A stretch of 7,345 nucleotides of DNA from Bacteroidales bacterium UBA1208 (GCA_002309955.1 DBXQ01000098.1:1-7345); one strand, 5' to 3'; shown: positions 1-6,850, counted from the stretch's first letter. Numbers and translations: made by a program. Notes: generated by a model from the letters alone, not told the origin.

Positions 1-231
1 CTCGCACAGTGGGCGCAGATGGAGGCAGCTGGTGCAGTCTTCCTGCCTGCGGCGGGCTACCGCTACGGCACGAATGTTCTCAATGTGGGCAACTACGGCC
101 GCTATTGGTCGTCCACGCCCGTCAATGAGCGCGGCGCGTACGACATGTACTTCGGCAGCGACTATCTCTACGCGACGAGCGACAACGATCGCAAGGGCGG
201 GTTCTCTGTACGCCCCGTTCTGGATAATTAA
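1..231 (+). CDS. C-terminal fragment of a FISUMP-like surface protein (5' end outside window)
   Basis: The reading frame is open from the first base and stops with TAA at 229-231, so only the last 76 residues are present. The ATG at 19 is internal and should not be taken as the start. The fragment reads FLPAAGYRYG, then VGNYGRYWSST, an acidic/aromatic stretch, and GFSVRPV just before the end. This order (GYR.G, then G.YWSST, then G.SVRPV) is typical of the Fibrobacter succinogenes major paralogous (FISUMP) domain and related domains, which are common at the C-termini of exported Bacteroidota proteins. Function is unknown; such proteins are usually predicted to be surface or secreted. The codons are clearly GC-richer than the two genes that follow. 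The N-terminus, any signal peptide and other domains cannot be judged from this window. Confidence 0.8.
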   Translation, partial: LAQWAQMEAAGAVFLPAAGYRYGTNVLNVGNYGRYWSSTPVNERGAYDMYFGSDYLYATSDNDRKGGFSVRPVLDN

Positions 232-250
232 TTTATTAAAACGTTAAACC

Positions 251-282
251 TTGTTGCGGGCAGTCTCCGCTGCCCGCAACAA
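251..282. repeat. Perfect 13-bp hairpin downstream of the FISUMP-like gene
   Basis: The arm TTGTTGCGGGCAG (251-263) is the exact reverse complement of CTGCCCGCAACAA (270-282), with a 6-base loop TCTCCG. It begins 19 bases after the stop codon at 231. It is followed by AAATAAAG rather than a T-run, so alone it is not a textbook intrinsic terminator. It probably acts with the second hairpin immediately downstream, as a transcript-end or 3'-stabilising structure. A TTG inside the left arm could serve as an apparent start for a longer form of the next gene, but the promoter position argues against that. Confidence 0.7.
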
Positions 283-290
283 AAATAAAG

Positions 291-320
291 AGCCCTTGCC
301 GTTGTGGCAGGGGCTTTCTT
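291..320 (+). terminator. Rho-independent terminator for the FISUMP-like gene
   Basis: The arms AGCCCTTGCC (291-300) and GGCAGGGGCT (306-315) pair over 10 bp with one G-T wobble around the loop GTTGT, and TTCTT follows. Position and shape fit an intrinsic terminator reading on the plus strand, about 60 bases after the stop codon. The T-run is interrupted by one C. It insulates the next gene pair, whose promoter starts only 10-15 bases downstream. Confidence 0.72.
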
Positions 321-329
321 CTATAAAAA

Positions 330-360
330 GTTGGAGATTGGAAAAAAATGTGTATTTTTG
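330..360 (+). promoter_or_regulatory. Bacteroidota-type promoter of the DUF4160/DUF2442 pair
   Basis: TATTTTTG at 353-360 matches the Bacteroidota -7 consensus TAnnTTTG at every fixed position. GTTG at 330-333 matches three of four bases of the -33 element TTTG. The spacer is 19 bases, within the range known for sigma-ABfr promoters. Transcription would begin at about 365-370, giving a leader of roughly 15 bases before the ATG at 383. The promoter sits directly after the upstream terminator, so the pair is its own transcription unit. Confidence 0.68.
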
Positions 361-382
361 CAATTTGAAAAAGACAATTGTA

Positions 383-637
383 ATGCCTGAGATTTGTCGT
401 TTCTATGGAATAATTATCAAGATGTTCTTCAAGCCGAAAGAACACGAACCAGCCCATATCCATGCTATCTATGATGAATATGTGGGGGTATTTGACATTC
501 ACACATTTGAAATGACTCTTGGTGATTTGCCCGAAAAAGCGCAGCGACTTGTTCAAGAGTGGTTGAGTACTAACGCCGAGTCTCTTATTGATATGTGGAA
601 CACACAACAAATACATAAACTTCCACCATTAGAATGA
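383..637 (+). CDS. DUF4160 family protein, putative toxin-antitoxin-like partner
   Basis: This is an 84-residue soluble protein with no signal peptide or membrane segment. It matches the DUF4160 family, which typically starts MPxI and carries an H-x-P-x-H-x-H-type motif. Here the protein starts MPEICRFYG and has HEPAHIHA at residues 21-28, then FDIHTFEMTLGDLP and a QEWL...DMWN tail with Trp at 60 and 72. The start at 383 was chosen because it gives the family-typical N-terminus and lies about 15 bases after a good promoter. A longer form from TTG at 251 would start inside a hairpin, and ATG 422 would remove conserved residues. The stop overlaps the next start (ATGA, 634-637), so the two genes are probably translationally coupled. 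DUF4160 genes are often found beside DUF2442 genes, and the pair is commonly suspected to be a type II toxin-antitoxin module. The biochemical role is not established and is inferred only from context. Base composition is more AT-rich than the flanking genes, compatible with acquisition by transfer. Confidence 0.85.
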   Translation: MPEICRFYGIIIKMFFKPKEHEPAHIHAIYDEYVGVFDIHTFEMTLGDLPEKAQRLVQEWLSTNAESLIDMWNTQQIHKLPPLE

Positions 638-933
638 TGAATACCTTTCCGCGCATAAAAAGCATTGAGACTTTGCCAGATTATCGTCTCTCGGTTGTGT
701 TTGACGATGGCAGGAGGGTGGTATATGATGTTGGTGAGGATATTGAGCAGATTGAGGAGTTTCGTGTGTTGAAGCAGGTACCTCATCTATGGGAGCAGGC
801 ACAGGTGGATATCAGCCGTACTTGTGTCTATTGGAATGACCGCATAGACCTGCCATCCGACACGTTGTATGAGTATGGTGTGCCTCAATATTCTGTAAGT
901 GATGAGGCCTTGCCCCACGTCGCTGAGGAATGA
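634..933 (+). CDS. DUF2442 family protein, partner of the DUF4160 protein
   Basis: This is a 99-residue soluble protein of the DUF2442 family. The family features visible are the opening strand pair (IKSIETLPDYRLSVVFDDG, residues 8-26), a YDVGEDI segment (31-37), a central VDIS, and the closing YWNDRIDLPSDTLYEYG (66-82) with the family W-x(4)-DL pattern. A 17-residue acidic tail (VPQYSVSDEALPHVAEE) follows. The start ATG at 634 overlaps the stop of the DUF4160 gene by four bases; a second ATG at 637 is also possible. Acting in the same transcription unit, the two proteins may form a complex. DUF2442 proteins resemble small DNA- or partner-binding antitoxin-like proteins, but which member would be toxic cannot be told from sequence. 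No promoter is seen between the two genes. The gene ends 27 bases from the convergent end of uvrC. Confidence 0.85.
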   Translation: MMNTFPRIKSIETLPDYRLSVVFDDGRRVVYDVGEDIEQIEEFRVLKQVPHLWEQAQVDISRTCVYWNDRIDLPSDTLYEYGVPQYSVSDEALPHVAEE

Positions 934-951
934 TTACAATAACAGTGGAAA

Positions 952-991
952 CATTATTGCCTATTTCTGCGTGGCGAAATAGGCAATAATG
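952..991. terminator. 16-bp perfect hairpin at the convergent uvrC / DUF2442 junction
   Basis: CATTATTGCCTATTTC (952-967) is exactly complementary to GAAATAGGCAATAATG (976-991) around an 8-base loop. On the minus strand the first arm lies inside the last codons of uvrC (the Ala-Ile-Ile-Ala-Tyr-Phe codons), and the second arm contains the TAG stop (963-961). The hairpin is followed on that strand by TTTCC, a weak T-run. On the plus strand it lies about 18 bases after the DUF2442 stop. A shared, bidirectional transcript-end structure is the simplest reading. The stem is AT-rich, and the T-tracts are poor by classical standards. Confidence 0.6.
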
Positions 992-2781
992 GCTTTGGCT
1001 TTGGCGGGGCCTACCACTTTGGCGAGGTCGGCTTCGGTTTGCAGGCGCACCTCTTTTACGCTGCCGAATTTCAGGAGCAGGTCGCGGGCAGTCTTGTCGC
1101 CGATGCCGGGGATGTTGGTAAGGGCGGTGCGGAAGGTTCCTTTGCTGCGCTTGTCTTTGTGGAATGTGATGGCAAAGCGATGGACTTCGTTCTGTATCTG
1201 TTCCAGCAAATGGAATAGGGGGTCGGTGGGTTTGAGTCCGACGACTTGTGGAGGGAAACCGTAGAGGAGTTCGGAGGTGTGGTGGCGGTCGTCCTTGGCA
1301 AGGCCGGCGATGGGAATATCTAAGTGCAGCTGGTCTTGGATGACCTGCCGTGCAACCTCCATCTGTCCCGCACCGCCATCAACAACCAGCAGTTGGGGCA
1401 GGGGTTGCCCTTCGTCGGAGAGACGTTTATAACGCCTAAAGATTACCTCTGCCATAGAGGCGTAGTCATCTGGTCCCTCAACAGTCTTGATATTGTATTT
1501 CCGGTATTCCTTTCGGTTGGGTTTGCCGTTGGTAAAGCGCACCATGGCGGCAACGGGATAAGCTCCTTGTATGTTTGAGTTGTCGAAGCACTCGATGTTG
1601 ACGGGCAGCATAGGGAGCATTAATGCTTTCTGTATTCGTTCCAAAAGGTGCTGGTTGCGGCGGGAAGGGTCGGCTTCGTCGGGGTTGACCAAGGCTCGTT
1701 GGTGACGGCATTGCAGTTGGTATGCTTTGACGTTGCGCATGGATAGTTCGAGCAACTGAAGGCGGTCGCCACGTGTTGGGACGGTCTGTTTGAGATATTC
1801 CTCGGGCAGGTCGGGAACGCGCAGGGGCAACACCACCTCACGGGCAGTGCTTTCTGTGCGTTCATGTAAGGTGGGGATTGCGGTGGAGAGAAGTTCTTCA
1901 TCGGTCTCATCGAGTTGCTTGCGTATTTCGTGAGAGAAACTATAGATGATGCTGCCGTTTTTGATACGCATCATGTTGACGTATGCGTATTTATCGTCAG
2001 ATACAATGCCGAATACATCCACGTCTTTCACTGAGGTGTTCACAACCGTTGAGCGGCTTTGGTACTCTTCGAGACGTCGGATTCGGCGTTTCACAATCTC
2101 GGCCTCTTCGAAGCGCAGTTGGTCTGCCAAGGTGAGCATCTCGTGTTTCATATCCTCCACAATATCACTGAAATTTCCTTTGAGCATATTGCGGATACTG
2201 TTGATGTCAGCCATATACTCCTCGTGGGTTTGTAAGCCAGCGCAGGGGGCTTTACAAAGACCTATTTGGTGTTTGATGCAGGGCTTTTTCTGCATTTTGT
2301 TGCATTTGCGATAGGAGAAGAGCTGGTCAATGATATCCTGTAGTTCGCGCAGGATGCGCTGATTGGGATAGGGACCGAAGTATTGCCCTTTGATGTGGCG
2401 GTTGCGGGTGAAAAGCAGGCGTGGATACTCCTCGTCGGTGATGCAAAGGTAGGGATAGGACTTGTCGTCCTTGAGCATGCTGTTATATCGGGGCTGGTAG
2501 CGTTTGATGAGGTTGTTCTCCAGCAGCAGGGCGTCGACCTCGGTGGCAACAACTGTGACACGGATGTCGTAGATATGGCGCACCAACATCTTTATCTTGG
2601 CGCTCTTGTCCTCATAGTGGGAGAAATAGGAGCTGACCCTTCGCTGCAGGTTGCGGGCCTTACCCACGTAGATAACTGTCCCCGATTCGTCAAGGTGTTG
2701 GTAGACACCAGGCGTTTCGGGGATGGTTTTCAGCCGCATGGCTATGCGGTCGATATTCTTGTTGATTGAGCTGTCAATCAT
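961..2781 (-). CDS. uvrC: Excinuclease ABC subunit UvrC
   Basis: UvrC makes both incisions around bulky DNA lesions in nucleotide excision repair, acting in the cytoplasm on the UvrB-DNA complex. The 606 residues are a normal full length. The GIY-YIG nuclease domain spans about 18-100: PGVY at 24-27, IYVGKA at 37-42, the likely catalytic Arg48, and Glu88 in LLLENNLIK. A cysteine cluster C160, C168, C176, C180 (in RKC, KPC, GLCKAPC) matches the iron-sulphur ligand region of the family. The UVR motif that binds UvrB is at about 203-240. The RNase H-like nuclease domain has D400 (ECFDNSN), D468 (VVDGG) and H534 (NEVHRF), matching the DDH triad. Helix-hairpin-helix DNA-binding repeats occupy about 553-606 (NIPGIGDKTA, then VVGPAKAKA). 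The ATG at 2781 directly follows the TAA of the upstream lipoprotein gene with no spacer, so translation is probably coupled. The last codons form half of a hairpin. No damage to the frame is seen. Confidence 0.97.
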   Translation of the reverse strand: MIDSSINKNIDRIAMRLKTIPETPGVYQHLDESGTVIYVGKARNLQRRVSSYFSHYEDKSAKIKMLVRHIYDIRVTVVATEVDALLLENNLIKRYQPRYNSMLKDDKSYPYLCITDEEYPRLLFTRNRHIKGQYFGPYPNQRILRELQDIIDQLFSYRKCNKMQKKPCIKHQIGLCKAPCAGLQTHEEYMADINSIRNMLKGNFSDIVEDMKHEMLTLADQLRFEEAEIVKRRIRRLEEYQSRSTVVNTSVKDVDVFGIVSDDKYAYVNMMRIKNGSIIYSFSHEIRKQLDETDEELLSTAIPTLHERTESTAREVVLPLRVPDLPEEYLKQTVPTRGDRLQLLELSMRNVKAYQLQCRHQRALVNPDEADPSRRNQHLLERIQKALMLPMLPVNIECFDNSNIQGAYPVAAMVRFTNGKPNRKEYRKYNIKTVEGPDDYASMAEVIFRRYKRLSDEGQPLPQLLVVDGGAGQMEVARQVIQDQLHLDIPIAGLAKDDRHHTSELLYGFPPQVVGLKPTDPLFHLLEQIQNEVHRFAITFHKDKRSKGTFRTALTNIPGIGDKTARDLLLKFGSVKEVRLQTEADLAKVVGPAKAKAIIAYFATQK

Positions 2782-3285
2782 TTATTCAGGGTATTCCAGC
2801 TTGGCCTTTTCTATCTTGAAGTTGAGAGACTTGATGCCGTGTATTTCGTATTTGTTGGTGCGCTGGCCGAGATTGATAGAGTGTATGCCTTTGGTGTTGA
2901 AGAAAAAGAATTGGCGTACCGTTTGTGTGGCAGTCATCGTCCCGTCGTCATTGCTGTGACTTATCCATGCACCCTCTTGATTACGGAGAACCAGCGTGCT
3001 GAAGAGAGTACGTTTCTCGTTCGACGGACTTTCTATCTCCATCAAGATAGGGACAGCGGGTTCGTGGTAGCGTGATGTGTCAACGGTGACGCTTACAGTG
3101 AAGTTATAGCAGTCTTCGGTGTTAGGGGCTTCCACTTGGTAATGTTCGAGAGTGAAACGCATCCATGTGTCGTTTGGGAATGTGCGGGTCTCATCGAGGA
3201 GAGTCTTTTTTCCGCACGAGCTGACAAGTATCATGCTCAAAGCAGAGAACAGGATGATGGGGAAGGCAATGCTTTTTTTATTCAT
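2782..3285 (-). CDS. GldH-like gliding-motility-type lipoprotein
   Basis: This is a predicted lipoprotein of 167 residues. After a lysine start (MNKK) comes a hydrophobic stretch (about 6-21) and the lipobox VSSC, with the lipidated Cys at 24, leaving about 144 mature residues. The mature part has the pattern F-x-x-x-x-W (FPNDTW, W41), a beta-rich middle, and a closing segment of the type G-x-x-x-I-x-x-x-x-x(n)-L-x-x-I-x-x-L-x-x-x-I-E-K (GIHSINLGQ..., then IHGIKSLNFKIEKA). This order resembles the GldH family, lipoproteins of the gliding/T9SS group in Bacteroidota, and the length is close to theirs. The match is by pattern only, so the family name is moderate confidence and no symbol is given. 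It starts 13 bases after asd stops, with no Shine-Dalgarno sequence, and its TAA abuts the uvrC ATG. A nearby T9SS cargo gene fits a T9SS-bearing organism. If it is not GldH, it is an uncharacterised outer-membrane or periplasmic lipoprotein. Confidence 0.8.
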   Translation of the reverse strand: MNKKSIAFPIILFSALSMILVSSCGKKTLLDETRTFPNDTWMRFTLEHYQVEAPNTEDCYNFTVSVTVDTSRYHEPAVPILMEIESPSNEKRTLFSTLVLRNQEGAWISHSNDDGTMTATQTVRQFFFFNTKGIHSINLGQRTNKYEIHGIKSLNFKIEKAKLEYPE

Positions 3286-3298
3286 GCTTAAGTATATA

Positions 3299-4339
3299 TT
3301 ATCGTTGAGTCAATTTTTCAAGAATCTGAATGGCATTGGTGGCTGCACCTTTGCGCAGGTTATCGGACACCACCCACATATTAAGCGAGCATGGCTGCGA
3401 GGGGTCGCGACGCACACGTCCGACAAACACTTCGTCGCGGTTGTGTGCCATGACAGGGGTAGGGTAGAGGTTGGCATCAGGATTATCGCACAAAACCACT
3501 CCCGGGGTATTGGCTATCAGTTGGCGGGCTTCGTCAAGATCGTACTCTTGGTGAAACTCCACATTGACCGACTCGCTGTGTCCACCCACCACAGGCACAC
3601 GTACCACCGTGGCACTGACCATGATGTCGGGTGTATCCAGTATCTTTCGGGTCTCATTCACCAGCTTCTCCTCCTCGGTGGTATATCCGTCGGGCAGAAA
3701 ATCGCCGCCATGGGGGAACAGATTGCGGAATATCTGGTTGGGGTATGCCGGTTGGTACTTCTCGCCCAAGTCCTTCTCCATGGTTGGGCGCAGCGATGAG
3801 CTGGCTATGTCGTGGCGGAAAAAGTAATCCTCCTCGGCCTCCAGCTGGCGCACAGCCTTAATGCCCGTTCCGGTGATGCTTTGATAGGTAGAAACCACAA
3901 GGCGGTGTATGCGGTAACGCCGGTGCAATCGCGACAACGCCAGTACAAGCTGTATGGTAGAACAATTGGGGTTGGCAATGATGCGTGTGTCAGGGGTAAC
4001 GGCGTCCATATTGATTTCTGGCACCACCAGAGGCACGTCGTCGTGCATACGCCAGCACGATGAATTGTCAATTACCGTACATCCAACCGCTGCAAACAGT
4101 GGGGCATATTGGCGTGAAGTGGAGGCTCCAGCCGAGAAGACTGCATAGTCGGGATGTGCGGCAATGGCATCGTCCACACTCATCACCTTGATTTTGCGGC
4201 CTGCAAAATCAATCTCTTTCCCTACCGATTTGGCCGAGGCGGCAGCAAGCACCTCGCATTCGGCAAAACCTCTTTCCTGCAGAACCTGCAGCATTACGCC
4301 ACCGACCAGACCAGTGGCACCGACAACGGCAATTTTCAT
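3299..4339 (-). CDS. asd: Aspartate-semialdehyde dehydrogenase
   Basis: The enzyme makes L-aspartate 4-semialdehyde from aspartyl phosphate with NADPH, the branch point to lysine/diaminopimelate, threonine and methionine. It is cytoplasmic. The 346 residues begin with the nucleotide-binding loop VGATGLVG (6-13). The catalytic Cys is C126 in ANPNCSTIQ. STYQ at 150-153 places the family Gln at 153. EEEKLVNETRKI (222-233) carries the acidic substrate-contact region. RVPVVGGHSE (247-256) gives the substrate-binding Arg247 and general-base His254. The closing VSDNLRKGAATNA is the usual C-terminal signature. The ATG at 4339 starts 17 bases after the stop of the T9SS cargo gene, and the next gene begins 13 bases after its own stop, so the gene is most likely internal to a four-gene operon. 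No promoter was found in the 17-base gap. All key residues are present and the frame is intact. Confidence 0.97.
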   Translation of the reverse strand: MKIAVVGATGLVGGVMLQVLQERGFAECEVLAAASAKSVGKEIDFAGRKIKVMSVDDAIAAHPDYAVFSAGASTSRQYAPLFAAVGCTVIDNSSCWRMHDDVPLVVPEINMDAVTPDTRIIANPNCSTIQLVLALSRLHRRYRIHRLVVSTYQSITGTGIKAVRQLEAEEDYFFRHDIASSSLRPTMEKDLGEKYQPAYPNQIFRNLFPHGGDFLPDGYTTEEEKLVNETRKILDTPDIMVSATVVRVPVVGGHSESVNVEFHQEYDLDEARQLIANTPGVVLCDNPDANLYPTPVMAHNRDEVFVGRVRRDPSQPCSLNMWVVSDNLRKGAATNAIQILEKLTQR

Positions 4340-4356
4340 CGTTTGTATATGATTGG

Positions 4357-6711
4357 TTATCTCAAAAGTGTAATCGTGCCTTTCAGTTCCTGGGTAATCA
4401 TGGGCTCGAGCGAATTACGGTAGCGTATAATATACACATAGGTGCCTTGAATGCATGGGCGGCCATGCATGTCGTTACCATCCCAATAGCCTCCGGGACA
4501 TTCGAAATACGACACTTGTTCGCCTCTGCGGTTATAAATCCAGACATAGATGTCTGTCACATTACCTTGGATATAAGGCTGGAAACGGTTATTATCCTCT
4601 TTTCCGGGAGTGAAAACATTGGGGACAAACTCTGAAATGCGGTGCAGGGGAATGACTGTCTTAGCCGTATCGTCGCAGCCGAAATCATTGTGCACAGCCA
4701 ACTGTACGGCGATACTGTCCACACCGCTCAGCGGGAAGATGACGCTGGTTTCCGGCAAGGTACTGGTTGCCCCTCCGGGCAGCAGCCACATGCGGCTGTC
4801 GTGTCCGTAGCTTTGGTCTGTCAAATCAATGGTCAGTTGGTCGATGGTTGCCACCTCAGGCGAGTGTCCGATGATGGCTTTCATAGGTACAAAGGTAAAA
4901 TCGAGGGTCACCGTACTGTCGCATCCCCATTCGTTCTTCAGCACAACAGTGTCCTGATCGCGTGTTTCGGTGTTGTTCTGGCTGTAAGTTTTTCCGTTAA
5001 GCCACGTGTAGGGTTTGCAGTCGGACACATAGTCGGTAGAGTGGCTCGGCTCCGACACCACCAGATGCAAGTGCCTTGTGCTGTCGCACTCGGTTATCGA
5101 GTAGTAGTGCTTGCTGGTGTCGACAGGAGTAGTGAAAGTCATTCCATTCCATGTGTACTTATCACCGCGGCAAATACCGGCAGTGTCGTAGAAATTATAG
5201 TTAGGATAAGTGGTAATCAAAATACTGTCATAGTTGCTGCATCCGTTTGCGAACGATGCTGTACAGAAAATCCAAGTGGAATCGATATGGTTCTGAGTCA
5301 ACTGACCTGTCTGGTCGTTAAGCATCACAGAGGTACCCATAATGGAGAGGGCGCTTCCGGGCATGATAGTCCGTTCTCCGTTAAACTCCTTAATGGCACC
5401 CCATCCGCAAGAGTCGAGCGTTTGTTCGGGGGGGTATTGAAGCTGTACGGTTGTCCGTTCCGATTCGCATATCGCAGTCCGGTCGGCCACCAGGCTCAAG
5501 CTCCTTGCAGTGTCCATGCCCACAGTGATGGTGTCGCGCATACTTCTACCATCCTGTCCATACCAGTAGCCGTTGGCACCTTGATAGGCGCATTTCACCA
5601 AATAGCGTGTTGTGCGAGTGGGGGTGATGCGTACGTCGGAGTGTTCCTCGTTCAGATAAACGCCGTTCGTGTCGGCCGGGTTGGTGGTGAATTGTATGGA
5701 GTCGATAATATTCCCGTCTGAGTCTTCAATGAAGCGCCACCATGTAACGTTCGAGGCTGTTTCGCCCATGGGAGTGAAACGCCAAGCTTCATAGGAGGTG
5801 GTGTCTCGCCATCCGCCCGTCTGATTGCCACGGTCGGGAGCCACAAATGCCCCAGGTGAGTTGGGCTGGATGTAGTAAGTGTAATCGTTGATATAGTTGA
5901 TGTCGTGATAGTGCGATACTTGTGTAAGTCCGGTGGCGTTCTGAATGCCCACCATGCCTTTTCCGTTGTTGGTACTGGAACAGCAACTACGCTTCTTGAT
6001 GTGCACTTCAATAATGTTTGTACCCTCGTAGCAGACAATCTGATAAGTACACCGGTCGTTTTGGTGGCTGGAGTTTGGGTAGAGAGGCACCTCGTTGACG
6101 CTGGCGCACAAGTGGCGACAGGGATAAGTACCACCCACGTAGCGGAACATGCCCTGAGTGGAAGAAAGCACATTCGATGTGGGGTGGATATCCTCATATA
6201 CACCATAAATGGCGTTTAATGAAGGTGCGAAAGAAGAAGTGTCGGTAAAGCTCGGATTGGGGATAGGCTCCGAGAAAATGTAATGGCAACTTCTTCCTAC
6301 AACACGGGTATTAAAAGTCACGAGTCCGTTCGATCCCACCACAGCCTGCGTATAGGGAATGCCGAAGAACATGAACGTGAACGGGAAGGAAATCGTACTG
6401 TTTTCCCATGCATCGTCAGTGCTGATATTAAGCAGTGAACCTGCATGGAATGTGGGGTCTACCGGATTGTAGGGAATGGACTCCACAGAATATTGACCGT
6501 TGAAATGCTGGGTGGTGATAAACTTTGAGCAGTGCAGCGCCAATGTGCCGTTGATGCAGTTGACAAGAGTGTCCCAACCGTTTGCCACGCATTGGGCTGA
6601 CAGCTGATGGTCGTATTTCTGGTCAATGGTGATTTCCGGACATTGCGCATTGCCGGCAACCGTGATGACCAGGAATAATCCGAAGAAGGCAGTGAGTAGT
6701 ATCTGTTTCAT
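4357..6711 (-). CDS. T9SS type B sorting domain protein with PKD-like and repeated Cys-Asp-Ser-Thr modules
   Basis: This is a large exported protein of 784 residues. The signal peptide covers about 1-22 (MKQ, then a hydrophobic core, probable cleavage around NAQ). Residues about 105-320 contain FPFTFMFFGIPYTQ, VVGSNGLVTF, IEVHIKKRSC and the WRFTPMG motif, a pattern seen in the N-terminal halves of many Bacteroidota T9SS cargo proteins. Two divergent modules follow: 507-553 with CRGDKYTWNG...ECDST and 560-608 with CKPYTWLNGKTY...GCDST. About 610-690 is PKD-like (DLTDQSYG...W, then VHNDFGCDDTA). Residues about 693-784 form the type B C-terminal domain: VPNVFTPG, IYNRRGEQV, WDGNDMHG, GTYVYIIRYR, and the end GTITLLR. 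That domain directs export across the outer membrane through the T9SS. Its specific role (adhesin, surface layer, carbohydrate contact) cannot be told, and no enzymatic domain is seen. It is the first gene of the operon that continues with asd 17 bases downstream. The ATG is preceded by an A/T-rich leader with no Shine-Dalgarno sequence. Confidence 0.93.
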   Translation of the reverse strand: MKQILLTAFFGLFLVITVAGNAQCPEITIDQKYDHQLSAQCVANGWDTLVNCINGTLALHCSKFITTQHFNGQYSVESIPYNPVDPTFHAGSLLNISTDDAWENSTISFPFTFMFFGIPYTQAVVGSNGLVTFNTRVVGRSCHYIFSEPIPNPSFTDTSSFAPSLNAIYGVYEDIHPTSNVLSSTQGMFRYVGGTYPCRHLCASVNEVPLYPNSSHQNDRCTYQIVCYEGTNIIEVHIKKRSCCSSTNNGKGMVGIQNATGLTQVSHYHDINYINDYTYYIQPNSPGAFVAPDRGNQTGGWRDTTSYEAWRFTPMGETASNVTWWRFIEDSDGNIIDSIQFTTNPADTNGVYLNEEHSDVRITPTRTTRYLVKCAYQGANGYWYGQDGRSMRDTITVGMDTARSLSLVADRTAICESERTTVQLQYPPEQTLDSCGWGAIKEFNGERTIMPGSALSIMGTSVMLNDQTGQLTQNHIDSTWIFCTASFANGCSNYDSILITTYPNYNFYDTAGICRGDKYTWNGMTFTTPVDTSKHYYSITECDSTRHLHLVVSEPSHSTDYVSDCKPYTWLNGKTYSQNNTETRDQDTVVLKNEWGCDSTVTLDFTFVPMKAIIGHSPEVATIDQLTIDLTDQSYGHDSRMWLLPGGATSTLPETSVIFPLSGVDSIAVQLAVHNDFGCDDTAKTVIPLHRISEFVPNVFTPGKEDNNRFQPYIQGNVTDIYVWIYNRRGEQVSYFECPGGYWDGNDMHGRPCIQGTYVYIIRYRNSLEPMITQELKGTITLLR

Positions 6712-6850
6712 AAAATAAATATTTTTTTAGTTTGTAATTAACGTCTATGACTTGTTTTTATTGCATTCAATTTCGATTTTGTTTATAAAGACACAAAAAA
6801 TCTGTTTTGTTACGTTTTTTTAATTTTTTTTAAGAATAAAGTTTGTTTTT
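6712..6850 (-). promoter_or_regulatory. AT-rich leader and probable promoter region of the T9SS cargo operon
   Basis: This 139-base stretch upstream of the 784-aa gene is strongly AT-rich with several A/T runs (6721-6729, 6815-6831), unlike the GC-richer sequence beyond 6850. A promoter for the four-gene minus-strand unit is expected here because the preceding gene ends in a strong terminator. I found no exact TAnnTTTG match on the minus strand, so no -7 or -33 box is assigned. The bases just before the ATG are A/T only, as is usual for Bacteroidota starts. Confidence 0.4.

Noticed and set aside
236..616. 126-codon minus-strand frame opposite the DUF4160 gene
   Set aside because: The opposite strand has a promoter, a family-typical start and conserved motifs; the antisense product has no recognisable features.
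4340..4380. Internal promoter in front of asd
   Set aside because: A CACTTTTG sequence on the minus strand (4368-4375) is one base off the -7 consensus, but no -33 element lies at the right distance.
4642..5721. 359-codon open frame on the plus strand opposite the T9SS cargo gene
   Set aside because: It is antisense to a gene with signal peptide, domain motifs and sorting domain in the correct frame, and its translation resembles no family and has no promoter. It is a shadow frame created by the codon use of the true gene.
6712..6850. Exact Bacteroidota promoter (TAnnTTTG) for the T9SS operon
   Set aside because: Scanning the minus strand found only near matches (for example GATTTTTTG around 6796-6804), none with both elements, so no box was assigned.
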